Program-made: the position numbers and the translations under genes
NCBI GenBank assembly: GCA_942491525.1
Contig: CALOBW010000056.1
Span: 186,001 to 250,000, forward strand
Length of the DNA stretch: 64,000 nucleotides
Origin: CAYWBU01 sp942491525
Lineage (GTDB): Bacteria > Desulfobacterota > Desulfomonilia > UBA1062
Direction: 5' to 3'
The notes under the pieces: generated by a model
Told to the model about the DNA's origin: nothing
The model's input: only the letters and a program-made list of their open reading frames with translations
The model's database searches: none
Shown here: piece by piece, positions 39,604-47,536 of the stretch
How positions within the stretch are numbered: position 1 is the stretch's first letter
How the letters are laid out: the number at the start of each line of letters is the position of its first letter

Positions 39604-40599
39604 ATGAAAAAAGTCGCCTTTCAAATTATTCTATTGGGACTACTTCTTCTCTGTAGCGCTTGTTCTCAAGAAATCTTTTATCCTACAGCAAAGATAACAC
39701 TCTTAGTTGTTGATGCAGATACAGGCGAACCTATTGAAGGAGCAAAGGCCGGAATTTCCTTCAATCAAAGTGGTTTCTGGGAACCTAAAAGAAAGCATGT
39801 TGGAAAAACAACCAATTCTCAAGGAAAGGCAACCATAAGAGGGAAAACACTAGAAAATATTAGTATAGGTGCACGCAAAGATGGATATTACCACACAATA
39901 AAAAATTATAATCTGAGTAATCGAAAAAATATTAACCAGCAACGTCACAAGCCCTGGAATCCAACTGTTACAATTCATCTACGTAAAATTGGTAACCCCA
40001 CACCTATGTATGCAAGGCAGATATATTGGAAATCTTTTCCGAAAGATAATGTTAATGTGGGCTTTGATTTGATTGAGGCAGATTGGGTATCACCATATGG
40101 AAAGGGTAAAGTAAGCGATATTATTTTCAGGATATCGAAAGATTATAAAAATGATAATGAATATCTGGTTGATTTGAACCTCACTTTTTCCAATGAATAC
40201 GATGGTATTTATCCATATCCGGAAGCCCAATTAGTTTTTAGTGAATTAGTATTACCAGCAATTGCACCACTTGAAGGATATCATAATAAGTTAGATAAAT
40301 TTAAAGGGCGTAATCTTGAAGACAATTGGATTGGAGATGTAAGCGACCGACAGCATTATTATTTTAGAGTCCGTTCTGTTGTAAAGGATGGTAAACTTTT
40401 AAAAGCCATGTATGGCAAAATATATAGAGACATTGACTTCAATGCACGTTGTTATGCTGGGGTAGGATGCAGTGATGATCCAAAGATTAGATTTATATAT
40501 TTCTTAAATCCCGATTGGACTCGCAATGTAGAATTTGATTACAATAAAAATTTGTTTCAAGATTCTGACGCGAGGCATGTACGCCTAATTATGCCATAA
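39604..40599 (+). CDS. AT-rich predicted lipoprotein, unknown function
   Basis: The 331-residue protein has a lipobox signal (LLLLCSACSQE). A carboxypeptidase-regulatory-like beta-sandwich follows (ITLLVVDADTGEPIEGAKAGI..., GKATIRGKTLENISIGARKDGYY), as in surface proteins with CarboxypepD_reg/Big-type domains. The remaining 200 residues are beta-rich and not recognised. GGAGGA lies 4-5 nt before the ATG at 39604. The gene is markedly AT-rich (many Lys, Asn, Ile codons ending in A/T) compared with the flanking operons, which suggests transfer. It is bounded by repeats on both sides. Confidence 0.6.
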   Translation: MKKVAFQIILLGLLLLCSACSQEIFYPTAKITLLVVDADTGEPIEGAKAGISFNQSGFWEPKRKHVGKTTNSQGKATIRGKTLENISIGARKDGYYHTIKNYNLSNRKNINQQRHKPWNPTVTIHLRKIGNPTPMYARQIYWKSFPKDNVNVGFDLIEADWVSPYGKGKVSDIIFRISKDYKNDNEYLVDLNLTFSNEYDGIYPYPEAQLVFSELVLPAIAPLEGYHNKLDKFKGRNLEDNWIGDVSDRQHYYFRVRSVVKDGKLLKAMYGKIYRDIDFNARCYAGVGCSDDPKIRFIYFLNPDWTRNVEFDYNKNLFQDSDARHVRLIMP

Positions 40600-40682
40600 T
40601 GAAACATTGGTAAGTGAAGAGTGCACCATGCGTACCACTGTGCACCTAACTGCTATATACATGCACTCCAACATACAGAAAT

Positions 40683-40711
40683 AAGGGGTCAGTTTTTATG
40701 TCTGACCCCTT
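40683..40711. repeat. GGGGTCAG hairpin between convergent genes
   Basis: AAGGGGTCAG and CTGACCCCTT form a 10-bp stem with a 9-nt loop. It shares the GGGGTCAG core of the RAYT-linked repeats and may also act as a terminator for the heme operon. Confidence 0.65.
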
Positions 40712-40718
40712 AATCTAT

Positions 40719-41891
40719 TCAGCTAATCTCCCCATCCGTCAAATAACACGCCGGATCATCGCCCCAGGCATCCCCGGTGGCGGCTTCGGCGCGCGCCCGG
40801 AAGTTGCCGCCGCAGACACTCAGCCAGCGGCAGTCGCGGCAGCGCCCCTTGACGTGCTCCTTCTTGTTCTTGAGCATTATCAGGAATTCGTTATCCCGGT
40901 CGGTCCAGATCTCGGAGAAGTCGCGCTCCTTGACGTTGCCCAGCACATGGTGGCGCCAGAACTGGTCCGGGCTGACATCGCCGTTCCAGCTGACGCAGCC
41001 GATGCCGTGGCCCGATGAGTTGCCGCCGTTCATCTGCAGCAGCTCGTAGACATCGTCGGCGCGCGGGTCATTCTGCTCCTTCATGCGCAGGTAGGTGTAG
41101 GGGCCGTCGGCATGGTTGTCGACGGTCAGCACCTCGGCCATGTGGCCGCGGGCATGCAGCATTCTGGTGCGGTTCATGATCAGGTCGAGGGTCTCGCGGG
41201 TCTGCTCGTGGCCCAGGTCATCTGCCATCAGTTCGATGGCGCGGCCGGTATATACCAGGTGGTAGAAGCAGATGCGCGGGATGCCCTCCTTCTCCAGCAG
41301 GTCGAAGATGCCCGGGATCTCATGCACGTTGTGCTTGTTGATGGTGAAGCGCAGGCCCACCTTGATGCCCTGGTTCATGGCGTTGTTGATGCCCTTCATG
41401 GCCGCTGTGAAGGCGCCGTTTACGCCGCGGAACTTGTCATTGACGCCCTGCAGGCCGTCCAGGCTGATGCCGATGTAGGAGAGGCCCATGTCGCCCAGCT
41501 CCATGGCCATGTCGCGGTCGATCAGGGTGCCGTTGGTCGAGATGACCGCGCGCATGCCGCCCTTGGTGGCGCGCTGGATCAGGTCGGGCAGATCCTTGCG
41601 TAAAGTCGGCTCGCCGCCCGAGAAGAGGATCACGGGCGCCTCAAAGTCGATCAGGTTGTCGATCAGATTATAGCCCTGGGCGGTGCTCATCTCCTGCGGA
41701 TCCTTGTTGGCCGAGGCGTAGCAGTGCACGCACTTCAGGTTGCAGCGGTTGGTGCAGTTCCAGACCACCACCGGCTTCTTGTCCTCTGAGAACTGCAGCA
41801 GGTGCGAGGGAAGATCCTTTGATTTGCGCCCGTAGCGCAGGGGGTCGGAGGCCTCAACCGTGCCGCAGTATAGTTTGGATATGCCTATCAA
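40719..41891 (-). CDS. ahbC: AhbC-type radical SAM enzyme (12,18-didecarboxysiroheme deacetylase)
   Basis: The 390-residue protein has the radical SAM motif NCTNRCNLKCVHCYAS (CX3CX2C) at about 45-60 and a C-terminal SPASM/twitch-type cluster region with CVSWNGDVSPDQFW and CRDCRWLSVCGGNFRARAE. This matches AhbC/NirJ-type proteins, which in the siroheme-dependent heme route remove acetate side chains to give Fe-coproporphyrin III. It is the last gene of the hemA-hemC-cobA/hemD operon, which supports AhbC over AhbD. The start is TTG at 41891, whose TTGA overlaps the stop of cobA/hemD, with AAGGAG upstream. Confidence 0.85.
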   Translation of the reverse strand: MIGISKLYCGTVEASDPLRYGRKSKDLPSHLLQFSEDKKPVVVWNCTNRCNLKCVHCYASANKDPQEMSTAQGYNLIDNLIDFEAPVILFSGGEPTLRKDLPDLIQRATKGGMRAVISTNGTLIDRDMAMELGDMGLSYIGISLDGLQGVNDKFRGVNGAFTAAMKGINNAMNQGIKVGLRFTINKHNVHEIPGIFDLLEKEGIPRICFYHLVYTGRAIELMADDLGHEQTRETLDLIMNRTRMLHARGHMAEVLTVDNHADGPYTYLRMKEQNDPRADDVYELLQMNGGNSSGHGIGCVSWNGDVSPDQFWRHHVLGNVKERDFSEIWTDRDNEFLIMLKNKKEHVKGRCRDCRWLSVCGGNFRARAEAATGDAWGDDPACYLTDGEIS

Positions 41892-43348
41892 TTGTTTGCT
41901 CCTTTCATGAGGGCTTCAATGATGCCTTCGTCGGTATATTCGCTTGCGCTGATCATCGCCGGCAGGCCGAGTTTATCCATCTCCCTGGCGGTGACCGGGC
42001 CGATGGCAATCAATGCTTTGTCCTTCAATGGTTTAATGTCGCCCAGCAGTTCGGCGGCGTGGCGCGCACCCGAGGGGCTGGTGAAGATAACCGTGTCGAC
42101 GCGCTCAATCTTGTCCCGGAACTCATCCCGCTGGGCCTTCGCGGGCAGGGCGGTCGCATAGGTGAAGATCTCGCTGATCTCGGCGCCCATCTCGTGCAGC
42201 TTCTCGTTGAGGAACTTGCGCGCGCTGACGGCCCGCGGCAAACAGACGCGCTTGCCATTGAGGTCCCTGTCCTTGAGCATCTCGACGATGCCCTCGGCGC
42301 GGAACTCGGCTGCCATGCCGTCGACGATGAGGCCGTAGCTTCTGAGCACTTCGCGGGTCTTGGGCCCGATGCAGTAGATCTCTTTGCCGCCGAATGCGCG
42401 CGCATCCAGGCCGCTGTTGAGCAGCTTGTCCATGAAGAGGGAGACCGCGTTCTGGGAGGTGAAGATGAAGATGTCCTGCTTGCTGAAATCCGGCAGCTCG
42501 AACTCCAGCGGCGCGATCTCCACCAGCGGGAAGCTCTCGACGCTGGCGCCGGCGGCATTGAAGAGGGCGGCCGAGCGGCCCTGGAAATGGGCTGGCCGGG
42601 TCAGCAGGATCGAGCGGCCCATCAGGGGCTGCGATATTTCGCTGAGCAGTTCCAGGGATGCCACCTGGCCCACCACGATGATGCAGGGTGAGGCGACATT
42701 GGCGGCGTCAGCCGCGGCGCGCTCCAGGCTGGAGATGATGCGGTGCTGATTGGGCAGGGTGGCGTTCTGCACGAATGCCATGGGAGTCTCGGGATCCATG
42801 CCCTCGCTCATCAGTTTTTCGGCGATCGAGGCGATGCGGCCGGCGCCCATCAGGAAAATTAGCGTGCCGCTCTCCTGGGCCAGCAGTGACCAGTCCAGGA
42901 AGCCGCTTTTTTTGGTGGGGTCCTCATGGGCGGTGACAAACTTGACGCTGGCGGCCAGGCCGCGGTGGGTGGGCGGAATGCCGGCGCTGATCGGCCCGGC
43001 AATGGCCGACGAGATGCCCGGCACAAGGCTGAACTTGATGCCGTGCTCCTTGAGGTGCAGGGCCTCCTCGCCGCCGCGGCCGAAGATGCAGGGGTCGCCG
43101 CCCTTGAGCCGGGCAACAGACTTATATTCATGCGCCAGCTCCACAAGCAGTTTGTTGATCTCGGGCTGTTGCATGTAGTCGCGGCCGGCGCGCTTGCCCA
43201 CATAGATCTTTTCGCAGCTGTTGAGCGCCAGCAGGCTGTTCGGGATCAGATCGTCATAGACGATCACGTCGGCCTCCATGATCAGGCGTTTGCCTTTGAG
43301 GGTCAGCAGTTCGGGGTCGCCGGGGCCGCAGCCGATCAAGTTAACCAT
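41888..43348 (-). CDS. Fused uroporphyrinogen-III C-methyltransferase and uroporphyrinogen-III synthase
   Basis: The 486-residue fusion has an N-terminal SUMT/CobA domain (about 1-245): VNLIGCGPGDPELLTLKG, VARLKGGDPCIFGRGGEEA and GIPPTHRGLAASVKFVTAH. The C-terminal HemD domain (about 250-486) has ILLTRPAHFQGRSAALF, DIFIFTSQNAV and TVIFTSPSGARHAAELLGD. It thus cyclises hydroxymethylbilane and methylates uroporphyrinogen III to precorrin-2. The ATG overlaps the hemC stop by one base (TGATG). Confidence 0.93.
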   Translation of the reverse strand: MVNLIGCGPGDPELLTLKGKRLIMEADVIVYDDLIPNSLLALNSCEKIYVGKRAGRDYMQQPEINKLLVELAHEYKSVARLKGGDPCIFGRGGEEALHLKEHGIKFSLVPGISSAIAGPISAGIPPTHRGLAASVKFVTAHEDPTKKSGFLDWSLLAQESGTLIFLMGAGRIASIAEKLMSEGMDPETPMAFVQNATLPNQHRIISSLERAAADAANVASPCIIVVGQVASLELLSEISQPLMGRSILLTRPAHFQGRSAALFNAAGASVESFPLVEIAPLEFELPDFSKQDIFIFTSQNAVSLFMDKLLNSGLDARAFGGKEIYCIGPKTREVLRSYGLIVDGMAAEFRAEGIVEMLKDRDLNGKRVCLPRAVSARKFLNEKLHEMGAEISEIFTYATALPAKAQRDEFRDKIERVDTVIFTSPSGARHAAELLGDIKPLKDKALIAIGPVTAREMDKLGLPAMISASEYTDEGIIEALMKGANN

Positions 43349-44232
43349 CAGTTATGCTCCCTGATTCTGGCTCTGAGCGCTTCGGCAGCTTCACGGCCGA
43401 TCTCCGGCGAAGTACCGCTCAGTTCTATCTTTTCGTAGTGGGTCAGATCAGAGCTGCCCAGCAGACCCTTGAGCTTGATCCGGCCATTATTGTAGGTTGC
43501 ATAGGCGCCGGCCGGCAGGTTGCAGTCGGCGCCCAGGGTGGCCAGGAAGGCGCGCTCGGTCTCGGCGGCCATGCGGCTCGGCATATGGTCCAGCTTTTTC
43601 AGCAGCTCGTTCAATTCATGGTCCTTTTCGCGGGTCTGAATGGCAATTGTGCCCTGACCCGGCGAGGGTAGCATGGCGTCAATTCCGATGGCTTGACCCG
43701 CATCAAGCTTGAGGCGCTTGATGCCGGCGGTGGCCAGGATCACGGCCTCGACTTCGTCGCCGACCTTGTTCAGGCGGGTGGCAACGTTGCCGCGGATATC
43801 CACCAGCTTAAGCTGCGGATAGTCAACCCTGATCTGGCATTTGCGCCTCAGGCTGGAGGTGCCGATGCGGCTGCCCGGCGCCAGCTCGGCCAAAGTTCTG
43901 TTGCCCTCGCTGAAGAGCATGTCGCGCGCATCTTCGCGCTCCAGGCAGGCGGCAATTGTCAAGCCGTCCGGAAGCACGGCCTGCATATCCTTGAGGCTGT
44001 GCACTGCCAGGTCGATTTGACCGTCCAGCAGGGCCTGTTCGATATCCTTGACAAAGACGCCCTTGCCGCCGATCTCTGCAAGCGGCGCCTCCTTGAGAAT
44101 GTCGCCGGAGGTGCTGATGGCGCGGATCTCGATTTCGAGCTCAGGGTTTATGGCGGCAAGTGCTCTTTGAACAGTGTGGGTTTGAACCATTGCAAGCTGT
44201 GAGCCGCGGGTTCCGATTCTGATCTTCTTCAT
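43348..44232 (-). CDS. hemC: Hydroxymethylbilane synthase (porphobilinogen deaminase)
   Basis: The 294-residue protein begins MKKIRIGTRGSQLAMVQT and contains GKGVFVKDIEQALLDG, AVHSLKDMQAVLPDGL, RIGTSSLRRKCQ, DIRGNVATRLNKV and the dipyrromethane cofactor Cys in LGADCNLPAGAYA. It polymerises four porphobilinogen to hydroxymethylbilane. The ATG at 44232 fits the family N-terminus; GGAGG is 13 nt away, so initiation may depend on ribosomes arriving from hemA, whose frame overlaps the first 92 bp of hemC. Confidence 0.95.
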   Translation of the reverse strand: MKKIRIGTRGSQLAMVQTHTVQRALAAINPELEIEIRAISTSGDILKEAPLAEIGGKGVFVKDIEQALLDGQIDLAVHSLKDMQAVLPDGLTIAACLEREDARDMLFSEGNRTLAELAPGSRIGTSSLRRKCQIRVDYPQLKLVDIRGNVATRLNKVGDEVEAVILATAGIKRLKLDAGQAIGIDAMLPSPGQGTIAIQTREKDHELNELLKKLDHMPSRMAAETERAFLATLGADCNLPAGAYATYNNGRIKLKGLLGSSDLTHYEKIELSGTSPEIGREAAEALRARIREHN

Positions 44233-45364
44233 CGAGCTTAAAAATCCTCCGTACCATTTCAATATTATCTGGGTTATTTTTGAGGAAGCTGACCGGCTTG
44301 TGGATCAGCTTCTTGCCTAGCTGGGTGGCTGCCTGGCGGTCGGCAATATCCAGCTCCTGGATAGCCTTGTCTATCATTGCGTAGAGATCAACGATGGTGT
44401 CCTGGGCATTCAGGCTGCGGCTCCACTTCTCAAAACTGGCTACTTCCTGACGGATGATTTCGCGGGCACTGTCAAGATGTTGCTCGCGATCAGCCATGTT
44501 GGAATCCACGATATTCTTGAGGCTGTCAATGTCGTAGAGGTAGCAGTTGTAGATCTCAGCCACTTCGGGATGGATGTCGCGCGGCACCGCGATGTCGATC
44601 AGCAGCAGCGGGCGATTTTTGCGCAGCTTCATTATCTTCTGCATCAGGGGCGCCGTGATGATTGGCTCATCGGCCCCGGTGGAGGAGATGACAATGTCGC
44701 AGCTGGTCAGCGCTTCATTCAGCTGGTCATAGGGCAGGGCCACGCCGGATAGCTCCTCGGCCAGGCTCCGGGCATGCTCAAAGGTGCGGTTGATGATGTA
44801 GGTCTGCTCTGCGCCGCGCTCCTGCAGGCGTTTGGCGGCGATGGTGGCCATCTCGCCGGCGCCGATGATCAGGCACTTGCCCACCTCGCCGAAGACGTGC
44901 GAGGCCAGCTCCACGGCCTGGGAGGCCACCGAGACCGGGTACTTGTTGATGTCGGTTTCGGTGTGGATGCGCTTGGCGGCCTTGAAGGAGCGGTGCAGCA
45001 GCTTGTTGAGGATTACGCCGGTGGTCTTGTTGTCCACGGCCTCCTTGTAGGCCGCCTTGACCTGGGCCAGGATCTGGGTTTCGCCCAGCACCATGGACTC
45101 CATGCCGCTGGCCACCGAGAAGAGGTGTGACACGGCCTCGCGGCCCCTGTGGATGATGGCGTAGCTCTCAAGTTCCTGCATGCCGCTGGCGTGCACCAGC
45201 TGGCTCAGAACCAGGTCCACGGGCGCGTCGGTCCAGTAGATCTCGGTGCGGTTGCAGGTGTTCAGGATGTAGGATTCGCTGCCGGGAGTCAGGGTGATCT
45301 TGCAGACCTGCTCGCGGATCTCGAGTGGGGCCTGTTTATGGTTGATGGTGATGCAGTTGATCAC
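44141..45364 (-). CDS. hemA: Glutamyl-tRNA reductase
   Basis: The 407-residue protein begins INCITINHKQAPLEIREQV and has the catalytic Cys in ILNTCNRTEIY, FSVASGMESMVLGETQILAQVK, the NADPH-binding CLIIGAGEMATIAAKRL and the dimerisation region near EIIRQEVASFEKW. It makes glutamate-1-semialdehyde from glutamyl-tRNA. The start is GTG at 45364, overlapping the TGA of the CcsA-like gene. The last 30 or so residues (EEDQNRNPRLTACNGSNP...) are read out of frame through the hemC start, an unusual tail for the family. Confidence 0.95.
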   Translation of the reverse strand: MINCITINHKQAPLEIREQVCKITLTPGSESYILNTCNRTEIYWTDAPVDLVLSQLVHASGMQELESYAIIHRGREAVSHLFSVASGMESMVLGETQILAQVKAAYKEAVDNKTTGVILNKLLHRSFKAAKRIHTETDINKYPVSVASQAVELASHVFGEVGKCLIIGAGEMATIAAKRLQERGAEQTYIINRTFEHARSLAEELSGVALPYDQLNEALTSCDIVISSTGADEPIITAPLMQKIMKLRKNRPLLLIDIAVPRDIHPEVAEIYNCYLYDIDSLKNIVDSNMADREQHLDSAREIIRQEVASFEKWSRSLNAQDTIVDLYAMIDKAIQELDIADRQAATQLGKKLIHKPVSFLKNNPDNIEMVRRIFKLDEEDQNRNPRLTACNGSNPHCSKSTCRHKP

Positions 45365-46158
45365 TGGATCAACCCCAGGCCGTGGCTTTGGGGGAAGCAG
45401 AGCCAGCTGATCAGCGAAAGGACGGTGCAGATGGCGAAGGCCAGGATGGTCAGCTTGGCGGTGCGGCCGCCCTGCCAGCCGATGGCGAAGCGCTGGTGCA
45501 GGGTCAGGGCCAGCGCCAGCCAGGTCAGGGCCCCGATGATGGCCTTGGGCAGCATCTCCAGCAGGCTGACGTTCAGGTTGCCGGCCCAGAGCACGCCGAA
45601 GAGCATGCCGCAGGAGAAGCCGATGAAGGCCAGCCCGAGGCTGGTGTAGATCAGCTTGTCCAGGGTGCCCAGGGGCGGCAGCAGCGAGCCGGGCCGGTGG
45701 ATGCGGCCCTGGCGGATCTGGCGTTCGTGGATCAGGTAGACGACTGCGCCGATGGCGGCGATAGAGAAGAGGGCCTCGCCGCTGATGATGCAGACGGTGT
45801 GCAGTGGATACCAGAGCGGGCTCTCGTTCAGGGTGTAGTGCTGGGCCCCCATGAAGGGCAGGGCTGCGCCGAAGATGCAGGCCGCAGCCGGCAGGTAGAA
45901 GGCGCCCAGGGCGGCTGTCTTCCTGTGCCAGATCAGGGGTGCCATGATGATGGTTGTCAGCAGCAGCATCAGGTTGAGGGACTGGGCCGGATTGGTCAGC
46001 GGGATGTGGCCGATGCTCTGCCATAGCCTGGCCGTGAAGAGCAGATGGGCCAGCGCGCTCAGGAGCATGAGCCCCCGGCCCAGCATGAAGAGGCGCTCCT
46101 GATAGAGGTTGATGATGAGGGTCAGGCCGCAGATGAAGTAGAGCGTCAGCACGATCAT
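45361..46158 (-). CDS. CcsA/HemX-like membrane protein
   Basis: The 265-residue protein has about eight hydrophobic helices. Conserved-type segments are LAHLLFTARLW, PLWYPLHTVCIISGEALFSIAAIGAVVYL and GMLFGVLWAGN, matching the CcsA/CcmC/HemX family, in which paired histidines bind heme in the membrane. The signature WGxxWxWD of cytochrome c assembly proteins is not seen, so HemX, which lies beside hemA in many bacteria and lowers HemA level, is the better comparison. The ATGA and GTGA overlaps on both sides show tight coupling. Confidence 0.8.
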   Translation of the reverse strand: MIVLTLYFICGLTLIINLYQERLFMLGRGLMLLSALAHLLFTARLWQSIGHIPLTNPAQSLNLMLLLTTIIMAPLIWHRKTAALGAFYLPAAACIFGAALPFMGAQHYTLNESPLWYPLHTVCIISGEALFSIAAIGAVVYLIHERQIRQGRIHRPGSLLPPLGTLDKLIYTSLGLAFIGFSCGMLFGVLWAGNLNVSLLEMLPKAIIGALTWLALALTLHQRFAIGWQGGRTAKLTILAFAICTVLSLISWLCFPQSHGLGLIQ

Positions 46159-46799
46159 ATGAGGTCCTCCAGCTGGACGCGCTGGCCGAGGGCCATCTCC
46201 AGCAGCTCCTCGGCACCCTCGCGGTCTCCCTCCTTGATCAGTTCGATCAGTTCGGAGTCGATCAGGATGTTGAAGACCCGTCTGTGGGCATCGGCGCCGC
46301 CCTCCTGCTCCCGCACCAGCGGGCGCACGCGGCTCATGATCTGCGCCAGCACCTCATACTCGTCGCCCAGATGGCGCCCCAGATCCATGCGCAGGCGCCT
46401 GGCCAGGGCCGGGGAGGCGCCGCCGGTGGAGATGGCGATCTGGATCGGTCCGCGCTCGATCAGGGAGGGCACCATGAAGCTGCAGAGCTCATGGTCGTCC
46501 ACCACATTGCAGAAGATGCCGCGTTTGTCGGCGTCCTCTCGAATTTTTTTGTTAACCTTGATATCGCTGGTGGCGGCAATTGCCAGGCTGGCGCCCGCAA
46601 GGTCCTTCGATGTATAATTTCGTTCTAAGATTTCGAGATGGGGGCAGCTGTAGAGGGCTTCATTGACTTTCGGGCTGACGAGCTTGATGTGGCAGCCGGT
46701 CTCAAGCAGGGAGTCAACCTTGCGCTGGGCCACATGGCCGCCGCCCACGATCACCACGGTCTTGCCGCTCAGGTTGAGGAAGGCCGGATAGAGGCTCAT
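46155..46799 (-). CDS. Precorrin-2 dehydrogenase/sirohydrochlorin ferrochelatase (CysG N-terminal type)
   Basis: The 214-residue protein begins LYPAFLNLSGKTVVIVGGGHVAQRKVDSLLE with the NAD-binding Rossmann loop, followed by LAIAATSDIKVNKKIREDA and the dimer-domain patch FMVPSLIERGPIQIAISTGGASPALARRLR. It oxidises precorrin-2 to sirohydrochlorin and, in Met8p/CysG-like members, inserts iron to give siroheme. It lies in the heme operon, as required by the siroheme-dependent route. Start and stop overlap the neighbouring genes by 4 nt. Confidence 0.92.
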   Translation of the reverse strand: MSLYPAFLNLSGKTVVIVGGGHVAQRKVDSLLETGCHIKLVSPKVNEALYSCPHLEILERNYTSKDLAGASLAIAATSDIKVNKKIREDADKRGIFCNVVDDHELCSFMVPSLIERGPIQIAISTGGASPALARRLRMDLGRHLGDEYEVLAQIMSRVRPLVREQEGGADAHRRVFNILIDSELIELIKEGDREGAEELLEMALGQRVQLEDLI

Positions 46800-47536
46800 G
46801 CGTGCTCTCCGATCCAGTCGGCGATCAGCTCGACGCAGCGCTCATCCTTGCGCAGCTGGTGCTTGGCGTTCGCCAAAATCTTAAGCTCGGCCGGTCGGTA
46901 GCAGCTCTCATAGAGTCTGTGGGCGTGTGCGACGGGCACGGTCTCGTCCTCGTCGCCGTGCACGATGCAGACGGGGCGGGGCGCGATCAGGGGCAGCCAT
47001 TTTTCAGCTTGAAGTTCCATGAAGCCAGCATACCATTTATCTAGGTCGGCAGGAAAGTCGTGATCCCTGATCATGCCCAGCGTGACGAAGTGCTCGCGCA
47101 GCTCGGCGGCGTCGGGCGTGATGATCTCTGAAAAATCGGCCGGGGTGGCCATCAGCATCAGGCTTCTGATCTCGTCGTGCAGGCTGGCCACCTTGGCGGC
47201 GATGGCGCCGCCGGTGCTGAAACCGACGCAGTGAATGGAGTCGATGCCCGGCAGGTTTTGGGCCTGGTGGATTACATGGGAGAGGTCGTCGAACCAGGCC
47301 CGCATGTCGAGGTTGCCGCCGCTCTCGCCGCAGCCGCTGAAGTTGAAGCAGATGCAGTGGAAGCCGCGCTCGCAGAGCTGTTCGGCCAGCTCGAGGTAGC
47401 CGCGCTCCTTGCCTGGTTTTTGTTGGGCTGGCAGGCCGTGACAGAGAATGATGGCCGGGCGCAGGCGCCGGGAGGCCTGCTCAGGAGAGCAGAGCCATAT
47501 CCGGATTTGCCTCCGGTGAAACTCGGTTAACTTCAT
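46796..47536 (-). CDS. Alpha/beta hydrolase
   Basis: The 246-residue protein has the oxyanion segment IILCHGLPAQQ, the nucleophile elbow CVGFSTGGAIAAK (Ser about 109), an acid in VCIVHGDEDETVPVAHA and the His in ILANAKHQLRKDE. It is a serine hydrolase, possibly an esterase or peptidase. The start is uncertain: the ATG at 47536 has AGGAGG 16 nt upstream, while a TTG two codons earlier is 10 nt from it. The gene overlaps the TPR gene by about 56 bp and the next gene by ATGA. Its link to heme synthesis is positional only. Confidence 0.8.
   Translation of the reverse strand: MKLTEFHRRQIRIWLCSPEQASRRLRPAIILCHGLPAQQKPGKERGYLELAEQLCERGFHCICFNFSGCGESGGNLDMRAWFDDLSHVIHQAQNLPGIDSIHCVGFSTGGAIAAKVASLHDEIRSLMLMATPADFSEIITPDAAELREHFVTLGMIRDHDFPADLDKWYAGFMELQAEKWLPLIAPRPVCIVHGDEDETVPVAHAHRLYESCYRPAELKILANAKHQLRKDERCVELIADWIGEHA

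Noticed and set aside
44141..46216. 691-codon frame starting at 46216 on the minus strand
   Set aside because: Only its second half, from the GTG at 45364, is HemA. The first 280 codons are an out-of-frame shadow of the CcsA/HemX-like gene and read as Pro/His/Arg-rich sequence.
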